A stretch of DNA of 11,449 bases from Akkermansiaceae bacterium UBA5020 (GTDB lineage Bacteria > Verrucomicrobiota > Verrucomicrobiia > Verrucomicrobiales > DEV007): contig DGXY01000127.1 in NCBI GenBank assembly GCA_002396885.1, positions 1 to 11,449 of the forward strand, read 5' to 3'. The notes under the pieces are model-generated. The model did no database searches. It was given only the letters and a program-made list of their open reading frames with translations, and had not been told where the DNA came from. Each line of letters opens with the position of its first letter. The first letter of the stretch is position 1. Made by a program: the position numbers and the translations under genes. Shown here piece by piece: positions 6,567 to 11,449 of the stretch.

Positions 6567-7691
6567 ATGCCTTCCCGTTACCTCATGATCGGTGGATTCC
6601 TCGGCGCGGGGAAAACCACGATGATCCAGCGTTTCGCCCGCTATCTCGATGAGAAAGGCCTGAAGGTCGGCCTCATCACGAACGATCAGGGGGCCGGACT
6701 CGTCGATTCGGCGATCGGCCGGTCGAACCAGTTCCCCGTCGAGGAAATCTCGGGCGGCTGTTTCTGCTGCCGCTTCAATTCGCTCATCGAGGCCGCCACT
6801 GCCCTCACCGAAGCCAATCGTCCTGACGTCCTCCTCGCCGAGCCCGTCGGGAGCTGCACCGATCTCGTCGCGACGGTGAGCCTGCCCCTGCAGAAAATCT
6901 ATGGAGACGACTACCGTGTTGCTCCGCTCAGCGTTCTCGTCGATCCCGTCCGCGCCGGACAGATTCTCGGCCTGCGCGAGGGGAAGAAATTCTCCGAGAA
7001 CGTGCTCTACATCTACCGCAAGCAACTCGAAGAGGCCGAGTTCATCATCGTGAACAAGGCCGACCTCCTCGACGACGCGGAGCGTGCGGATCTCGTCGCC
7101 GCCCTGGAACGCGAGTTTCCTGGCGCGCGCGTTTTTGTCGTTTCGGCGCGGGAAGGCACCGATTGTGAAGCGTGGTTCGAAGCTGTCCTCGCTGCGGAGA
7201 TGGATACGGCGCGTTTCCTTGAGATCGATTACGATCGCTATGGCGAAGGCGAGGCCCTCCTCGGCTGGCTCAACGCCACCGTGGAGATCAAGGCCGACAG
7301 CGGGCTCGATGAATTCGATGGCAACGAACTGCTCCAGTCACTCGCCGCGAGCCTCAAAGAAAAACTCGAGCTCGCCGGAGCCGAGGTCGCCCACCTCAAG
7401 ATGACCCTCACGCCTGCCGGCGATCCCTACGAGATCGCTGCGATCAACCTTGTCCGCGGTGATTCGCAGCCCGAGCTTTCCCACCGCCTCTACGAGCCGC
7501 TCGAGGATGGCGAGCTGCTCCTCAATATCCGCGCCGAGGTCGATCCTGATACCTTGGAAGAGGCCGCCACCGCCGCCCTTGAGGCCGAGATCGCGATCGC
7601 GCGCGGCCTGCTCTTCCGCGTCGCCCATCTCGAGCATTTCCGGCCCGGGATGCCCGTGCCGACTCACCGGATGACCGCCGAGACCACTTGA
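6567..7691 (+). CDS. CobW/G3E-family GTPase, possible metallochaperone
   Basis: The 374-aa product carries the G3E GTPase domain in residues 1-205: Walker A GGFLGAGKTT (9-18), LITNDQGAGLVD (36-47), the metal-binding signature GGCFCC (63-68) with Cys65, Cys67 and Cys68, AEPVGS (91-96) and the guanine-specificity motif NKAD (163-166). Relatives use GTP hydrolysis to deliver zinc, cobalt or nickel to target enzymes or cofactor pathways. The C-terminal half (about 220-374) does not look like the usual CobW C-terminal domain; it is acidic, Glu/Ala-rich and ends with a His-containing tail (HLEHFRPGMPVPTH). The metal and client are unknown. ATG at 6567 follows a C-rich leader with no Shine-Dalgarno. 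The permease starts 18 nt after the stop, so the GTPase is probably the first gene of a transport operon. Confidence 0.85.
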   Translation: MPSRYLMIGGFLGAGKTTMIQRFARYLDEKGLKVGLITNDQGAGLVDSAIGRSNQFPVEEISGGCFCCRFNSLIEAATALTEANRPDVLLAEPVGSCTDLVATVSLPLQKIYGDDYRVAPLSVLVDPVRAGQILGLREGKKFSENVLYIYRKQLEEAEFIIVNKADLLDDAERADLVAALEREFPGARVFVVSAREGTDCEAWFEAVLAAEMDTARFLEIDYDRYGEGEALLGWLNATVEIKADSGLDEFDGNELLQSLAASLKEKLELAGAEVAHLKMTLTPAGDPYEIAAINLVRGDSQPELSHRLYEPLEDGELLLNIRAEVDPDTLEEAATAALEAEIAIARGLLFRVAHLEHFRPGMPVPTHRMTAETT

Positions 7692-7709
7692 TCCGTATTC
7701 TGCTTCGCC

Positions 7710-8447
7710 GTGTGGAAGAACGTCCTCAGCGCCTTTGTTTCCGTCGTCCTTCTCACGACTTTCGTCTTCGTCGTCTGGGTCGTCGCGACGCATGACTACC
7801 GATGGGAGGCGATCGCGCCCTATCGAAACAACCTCCTCTCTGGCTGGCTCGTCACCTTGTTGATCTCGGTCGCGTCGCTCGTCCTCAGTGTCCTCGTCGG
7901 CGCGCTCTTTACCGCGGGACAGCTCTCGGGGCACCGTTTTCCGGCCTTTCTCTGCCGCGTCTATGTCGAGGTGATCCGCGGCACGCCCCTGCTGACGCAG
8001 ATCCTCATCGGCTATTACCTCATCGCCAACGCGATCGACTGGCATAGCAGCCTCGGGGTCGGCATCGTCGTGCTCTCCTGTTTTTCGGGCGCCTACCTCT
8101 CCGAAATCTTCCGCGGCGGGATCGAGTCGATCCCCAAATCACAGTGGCTCTCGGCGCGGGCGATCGGCTTCACGGGAGCGCAGACCTACCGTTTCGTTGT
8201 CATCCCGCAGGTGGTGCGACGCGTCCTCCCGGCTTCGGCGGGACAGTTCGCGAATCTTGTGAAGGATTCCTCGCTCCTCTTCGTCATCAGCGTGCACGAG
8301 TTCACGATGCAGGCGCGCGAGGCGAACGCGAACAGCTACGCGACCTTCGAGGCCTATCTGCCGCTTATCCTCGGCTATTTCCTCCTCACCTTCCCGATCT
8401 CCCTCCTCAGCCGCCATCTTGAGCGGCGCTATCGCTATGAGCATTGA
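7710..8447 (+). CDS. ABC importer permease, polar amino acid (HisM/GlnP) type
   Basis: The 245-aa inner-membrane protein has about five transmembrane segments (near 8-26, 43-70, 95-108, 115-131 and 215-233). It has the family marker VEVIRGTPLLTQIL (86-99) and the cytoplasmic coupling loop SARAIGFTGAQTYRFVVIPQ (148-167), where the EAA motif has Ser instead of Glu. LVKDSSLL (183-190) is also typical. Such permeases work with a periplasmic binding protein and an ATPase to import amino acids such as Gln, His, Arg or cystine. The start is a GTG after a pyrimidine-rich leader without a Shine-Dalgarno sequence, 18 nt after the GTPase stop. Its last 11 bases overlap the ATPase start. No binding protein gene is seen in the window. 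Confidence 0.9.
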   Translation: MWKNVLSAFVSVVLLTTFVFVVWVVATHDYRWEAIAPYRNNLLSGWLVTLLISVASLVLSVLVGALFTAGQLSGHRFPAFLCRVYVEVIRGTPLLTQILIGYYLIANAIDWHSSLGVGIVVLSCFSGAYLSEIFRGGIESIPKSQWLSARAIGFTGAQTYRFVVIPQVVRRVLPASAGQFANLVKDSSLLFVISVHEFTMQAREANANSYATFEAYLPLILGYFLLTFPISLLSRHLERRYRYEH

Positions 8448-9171
8448 GATCCGGGGCCTGACCAAACACTATGGCGCGACCCGCGCCGCCGACGGGATCG
8501 ATCTTGCGCTCGACGACTCGGTGAAGGTGTTCGCCCTGATCGGCCCCTCGGGCGGAGGCAAGTCGACCCTGCTGCGCCTCCTCGGTGGTCTCGAGAAGCC
8601 CGACGCCGGCACAATCCGCATCGACGGCGCGGAGGTGCCGCAGGACGAGGAGGCCCTGCGTCTCTGGCGACGGAAAAACGGATTTCTCTTCCAGTCTTTC
8701 AATCTCTTTCCCCATCTCACCGCGCTGGAAAACATCATCCTGCCTCTCGTCCAAGTGCACGGATGGAAACGCGACGAGGCCCATGGTCGTGCCCGCGAGA
8801 TCGTGGCTCGCTTCGGCATGGACGCGCATCTCGAAAAACATCCCGCCCAGCTCTCCGGCGGCCAGCAGCAGCGCATCGCCCTTGCCCGCGCGATGGCACA
8901 CGAACCCGCCCTTCTCCTCCTCGACGAGCCGACCTCGGCCCTCGACCCGGAGATGAAGGCGGAGGTGCTCGACCTCATCGAAGAGCTTTGTCAGGGTGGT
9001 CAGCGCATCATCCTCTCGACCCACGAGATGGGATTCGCCCGCGGCTCGGCCGATGCCGTCGTCTTTATCGGAGCGGGTCGGGTCGTCGAGTCGGGAGCCG
9101 CCACCGCCCTTTTCGACCAACCGCAGTCCGCCCCCGTGAAAGCCTTTTTGAGCAAGGTGATGAAGTGGTGA
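8437..9171 (+). CDS. ABC importer ATPase, polar amino acid (GlnQ/HisP) type
   Basis: The 244-aa ATPase has every expected motif: Walker A GPSGGGKST (36-44), Q-loop Gln86 in FLFQSFNLFPH (83-93), signature LSGGQQQR (139-146), Walker B LLLLDEP (159-165) with Glu164, D-loop SALD (167-170) and H-loop His196 in STHEMGFA (194-201). It powers the permease encoded just upstream, forming a homodimer at the cytoplasmic face of the membrane. The ATG at 8437 overlaps the permease stop by 11 nt, which indicates translational coupling; an in-frame TTG at 8419 would add six residues and is less likely. The length matches GlnQ-type ATPases with no extra regulatory domain. Confidence 0.94.
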   Translation: MSIEIRGLTKHYGATRAADGIDLALDDSVKVFALIGPSGGGKSTLLRLLGGLEKPDAGTIRIDGAEVPQDEEALRLWRRKNGFLFQSFNLFPHLTALENIILPLVQVHGWKRDEAHGRAREIVARFGMDAHLEKHPAQLSGGQQQRIALARAMAHEPALLLLDEPTSALDPEMKAEVLDLIEELCQGGQRIILSTHEMGFARGSADAVVFIGAGRVVESGAATALFDQPQSAPVKAFLSKVMKW

Positions 9172-9220
9172 GCGACGTATCCTTCGGCGAACCCTCTTCA
9201 CTTTCCGACCGAACCCTGTC

Positions 9221-9673
9221 ATGATCACCGACATCCTCATCCGTTACCTTCACTTCCTCGGCATCTTTGTCGTTTTCGCCGCCGTCCTCGGCCAGCACCT
9301 CCTCCTCAAGGGCATCGTTTCGCGGGCGATGGTCGCGAAGGCGCAGCGTTTCGACATCGCCTACGCTGTCGCCGTCGTGCTCGTGCTCGGCACGGGATTG
9401 CTGCAATGGTTCTCGGGGGCGAAGCCAGCCGTCTTCTACGCCTCGAATCCCGTCTTTCACACGAAGTTAACGCTCTTCCTTTTGGTCGGCCTTATTTCGA
9501 TCTATCCGAGCGTCTTCATGGGCAAGCAGAAGAAGGGCGACCCGGCGGAACTCGTCACGATTCCGAAAGGGCTGGTCCTCAGCATCCGGCTCGAACTGCT
9601 CCTCCTCGTCGCCATGCCGCTGCTCGCGGTGATCATGGCGAAGGGGCTCGGTATCCCGGTGGTGAAACCGTGA
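9221..9673 (+). CDS. DUF2214-family four-helix membrane protein
   Basis: The 150-aa product has four hydrophobic segments (about 5-30, 45-64, 80-100 and 117-143). It has the layout of the DUF2214 family, loosely related to CopD-like membrane proteins: RYLHFLGIFVVFAA (8-21), a basic loop, GLLQWFSGAKPAVFYASNPVFH (59-80) and a third helix ending in IYPS (93-96). Its biochemical role is unknown; conserved His11 and His80 within or near helices could bind metal or haem, which is inference. The ATG at 9221 follows a pyrimidine-rich leader without a Shine-Dalgarno sequence, 49 nt after the ATPase stop. The hydrolase begins at or just after its stop codon, so the two are probably translated together. 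Confidence 0.75.
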   Translation: MITDILIRYLHFLGIFVVFAAVLGQHLLLKGIVSRAMVAKAQRFDIAYAVAVVLVLGTGLLQWFSGAKPAVFYASNPVFHTKLTLFLLVGLISIYPSVFMGKQKKGDPAELVTIPKGLVLSIRLELLLLVAMPLLAVIMAKGLGIPVVKP

Positions 9674-9678
9674 CGACA

Positions 9679-10545
9679 ATGTGGGGCCAGCCGCTGAAAC
9701 CTTATCGTGAAGCGACCCGTTCGATCACGCCGGAGCGCCTCGTCGAGATCGACGGACAGCGCATCCATGCGACGCGCTCGGGCCGTGGGAGGCCGCTCCT
9801 CCTGCTGCACGGGCTCACCGCCTCGCACTATTCCTTCCGTCACCTCGCGCCGCTCCTCGAGGACGGATTCGAGGTGATCACGATCGACTTGAATGGATTC
9901 GGGTTGACCGAGCGTCCCCGCCGCGAGGAACACTATCGTCTCGAGCATCAGGCCGATCTCATCGCCCGGGTCCTCGACACCTTTGGCATCGGTGAGTGTG
10001 ACGTGCTCGCGCACTCTTATGGTGCCACCGTCGCCTCGACCCTGGCAAAACAACATCCCTACCGCGTCGGGAATCTGGTCTTCGTGAGCCCGGCCTCGGC
10101 CTTCGACCCGCTGCCTTGGTATGTGCGTCTCGCGCTGGGGAAGGAGCTCTTTTACCGGCTTGTCCGCCTCCTCCTTTCCGACCCGCAGCGCTACCGGCGG
10201 ATCGCGGGGCGGGCCTTCCACGTGGAGGGCTCCTTCACCGAGGCGGATGCCGAGGTCTACCGATCGCACCTCCTCATCGAGGGGCTTCGTTCGGCCTGGT
10301 TCGGCTTCTTCCGTTCAATGCGTGATCCGTCCTTTCCAGGATGCGCCTACGACCATCTCGTCCATCCCGTCCTTGTCCTCGCCGGTGAGCAGGATGTGAT
10401 CGTGCCGCTTTGGAAATGCGAGGCGCTGGTCGGGCGGTTGCCCGGGGCGCAACTCGAGGTCATCCCGGACTGCGGTCACTCGGCTCCGGAGGAGCGACCG
10501 AACGAGGTCGCGGAGCGGATGCGGCGCTTTCTGGCGGAACGTTAG
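9679..10545 (+). CDS. Alpha/beta-fold hydrolase
   Basis: The 288-aa product is a soluble alpha/beta hydrolase. The oxyanion loop is LLLHGLTAS (41-49). The nucleophile elbow reads AHSYG (111-115), with Ser113 and Ala in place of the first Gly of GxSxG. The acid is probably Asp239 in AGEQDVIVP (235-243) and the catalytic His is His267 in DCGHSAPEE (264-272). A cap region lies at about 140-215. Esterases, lipases, haloalkane dehalogenases and C-C hydrolases share this fold; the Ser nucleophile excludes an Asp-type dehalogenase, but the substrate is open. No signal peptide is seen. ATG at 9679 is used; a GTG at 9670 would overlap the previous stop as GTGA and has a GGTGG 7 nt before it, so it is a fair alternative. 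Confidence 0.85.
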   Translation: MWGQPLKPYREATRSITPERLVEIDGQRIHATRSGRGRPLLLLHGLTASHYSFRHLAPLLEDGFEVITIDLNGFGLTERPRREEHYRLEHQADLIARVLDTFGIGECDVLAHSYGATVASTLAKQHPYRVGNLVFVSPASAFDPLPWYVRLALGKELFYRLVRLLLSDPQRYRRIAGRAFHVEGSFTEADAEVYRSHLLIEGLRSAWFGFFRSMRDPSFPGCAYDHLVHPVLVLAGEQDVIVPLWKCEALVGRLPGAQLEVIPDCGHSAPEERPNEVAERMRRFLAER

Positions 10546-10553
10546 GGTGTTCC

Positions 10554-10579
10554 CGGGGCTCAGTTGGTCCGACGCCCCG
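10554..10579. terminator. Weak stem-loop at a convergent gene junction
   Basis: CGGGGC (10554-10559) can pair with GCCCCG (10574-10579) over a 14-nt loop that covers the SYLF gene stop codon. It lies just after the hydrolase stop (10543-10545). There is no T-run on either strand, so it is at best a weak terminator or transcript-end structure shared by the two convergent genes, which are only 14 nt apart. Confidence 0.25.
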
Positions 10580-11273
10580 CGTAGGTCTCGAGCACCTCGA
10601 TGAGGTGTTGTCCCGTCGCGTTCGGACGCACCAAGGGATCAAAGAGAATGTCGTTCATGGCGCGGGCGTAGAACATCTCGTTGCTCTTCTGCTCGGGTAG
10701 GATGCCTCCGCCCTTGAAGGCGGCTCCGGCGAAAAGGCCTCCGGAACTCGAGTAGACAAGGATCGGCTGCTGGATCGTGGTGGTGTCGATCTTGCCGCCT
10801 TCATCGAAGGGACCGGCCGTCGCCGCGACATCGACACCGATGTTCACCGAGCCGCCGAGGAGGGGCTTCAATCCCGTTTCGTTCATGAGGAGAAGGACGA
10901 TGGTCGATTCCTGGGCTCCGATCTGCAGTCCGTAGCTGCCCTCCGCCGAGGAGATGAAGGCGGGCGCGCTCCAGGCTCCCGTCGTTTTGTCGCGCACGAG
11001 GGCGACGCCGTTGCCGGCTTCGCCGCCGACGATCAGTCCCGCTTTGAACTTGTGCAGGATGATGATGCCGCGGGCGCGGGCGAGGAGATCGGCGGGGAGG
11101 CGTTTGCCGGGCACCTTTTGCATCTCGATGAAACGATCGGCGGACCGGCGGATACGCTGGTCGAGTTTTTCGTTGGTTTTCTTCAGCGGATTGGCGAAAC
11201 CCGGAAGCGCCGGGAGAAGGCAGCCAAGGAGGAGAAGAACAAGAAGGAGACGGGAGGGGAGGAGGGATTTCAT
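10560..11273 (-). CDS. Exported SYLF (Ysc84-type) lipid-binding domain protein
   Basis: The 237-aa product begins with a signal peptide (MKSLLPSR, then a Leu-rich core to about residue 20). Cleavage is likely after GFA (25-27); Cys18 in LLGC might instead make it a lipoprotein, although Leu at the -2 position is unusual. The rest is a SYLF domain: RARGIIILHKFKAGLIVGG (66-84), GVALVRD (89-95), WSAPAFIS (101-108), YGLQIGAQ (114-121), and VYSSSGGLFAGAAFKG (173-188). SYLF domains bind acidic phosphoinositides in eukaryotes; the bacterial exported versions are thought to act at the envelope and their role is poorly known. The ATG at 11273 suits the signal peptide better than an in-frame TTG at 11303. 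Its leader is pyrimidine-rich with no Shine-Dalgarno sequence. It is transcribed toward the hydrolase. Confidence 0.87.
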   Translation of the reverse strand: MKSLLPSRLLLVLLLLGCLLPALPGFANPLKKTNEKLDQRIRRSADRFIEMQKVPGKRLPADLLARARGIIILHKFKAGLIVGGEAGNGVALVRDKTTGAWSAPAFISSAEGSYGLQIGAQESTIVLLLMNETGLKPLLGGSVNIGVDVAATAGPFDEGGKIDTTTIQQPILVYSSSGGLFAGAAFKGGGILPEQKSNEMFYARAMNDILFDPLVRPNATGQHLIEVLETYAGRRTN

Positions 11274-11349
11274 GGCAGGTCGCTGAAGAGGATACAGAGC
11301 CAAAGGTTCTACTTCCCAAACATTCAGCTGAGTCTAACGAAACGCAAAA

Positions 11350-11379
11350 ATAATTGCATTTATGGTTATTGGGAATCAA
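11350..11379 (-). promoter_or_regulatory. Possible promoter for the SYLF gene
   Basis: On the minus strand TTGATT (11374-11379 complement) and AATTAT (11350-11355 complement) stand 18 bp apart in an AT-rich patch about 75 bp before the SYLF start. This is a consensus-based guess. The same patch also precedes the plus-strand gene at 11400. Confidence 0.3.
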
Positions 11380-11399
11380 GCTTGTGAAGATTCTCAAAC

Positions 11400-11449
11400 A
11401 TGAAAACGAAATCTTCGACTTGGTATGGGGTGCTGTTTGCCATCGGTCT
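11400..11449 (+). CDS. Start of a gene cut by the window edge
   Basis: From ATG at 11400 the frame is open to the end of the window and encodes MKTKSSTWYGVLFAIG, two Lys followed by a growing hydrophobic stretch, as in a signal peptide or first membrane helix. There is no strong Shine-Dalgarno motif. A second frame starting with GTG at 11383 is also open to the edge, but its peptide looks less natural. With only about 16 codons, no family can be given. Confidence 0.4.
   Translation, partial: MKTKSSTWYGVLFAIG

Noticed and set aside
5658..7025. Minus-strand open frame (about 455 codons) opposite the HExxH protein and the GTPase
   Set aside because: It spans two real plus-strand genes and the gap between them. 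Its product is highly charged and low in complexity, typical of an antisense shadow.
8407..9240. Minus-strand open frame opposite the ABC ATPase
   Set aside because: The plus strand encodes an ATPase with every motif in place; the antisense frame has no recognisable domain.

Overview
The window is a GC-rich, gene-dense bacterial chromosomal segment with only short gaps between genes. The mix of families suggests a member of the Verrucomicrobiota or a relative in the PVC group. It includes a Tat-exported Gfo/Idh/MocA oxidoreductase beside a nucleoside:H+ symporter-type transporter, a YHYH-domain secreted protein, a lysine-type elongation factor P, a DUF2214 membrane protein and a SYLF-domain protein. 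This placement is an inference from gene content and translation-start style; no rRNA or other marker is present to prove it. I see no tRNA, rRNA, CRISPR, integrase, transposase or phage gene.

Layout. Positions 1-311 hold no gene but carry two imperfect copies of a repeat of about 90-115 bp. From 312 to 3092 there is a divergent pair: the oxidoreductase (minus, 312-1700) and the MFS transporter (plus, 1878-3092). The gap between them contains an inverted repeat and a small minus-strand reading frame that overlaps the oxidoreductase start by ATGA. From 3101 to 4906 lies a minus-strand pair: a CPBP-type membrane protein, then the YHYH-domain protein. An AT-rich divergent spacer with a 16-bp dyad (4999-5014) separates these from a long plus-strand run.

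The plus-strand run (5036-10545) encodes EF-P, an unrecognised six-helix membrane protein with an HExxH motif, a CobW-like G3E GTPase, an ABC importer permease and ATPase of the polar amino acid class without a binding protein, a DUF2214 four-helix protein and an alpha/beta hydrolase. GTPase, permease and ATPase are tightly packed (18-nt gap, then an 11-nt overlap) and are probably co-transcribed. The DUF2214 and hydrolase genes abut, with a possible GTGA overlap. A SYLF-domain secreted protein (minus, 10560-11273) converges on the hydrolase, and the start of one more plus-strand gene is cut by the right edge.

How the parts may work together. The oxidoreductase and transporter look like a carbon-acquisition pair. 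The GTPase-importer group could link uptake of a small solute or metal chelate to metallocofactor handling, but this is a hypothesis from adjacency. A recurring feature is that many genes start after a pyrimidine-rich leader with no Shine-Dalgarno sequence, whereas the oxidoreductase and CPBP genes have clear ones.
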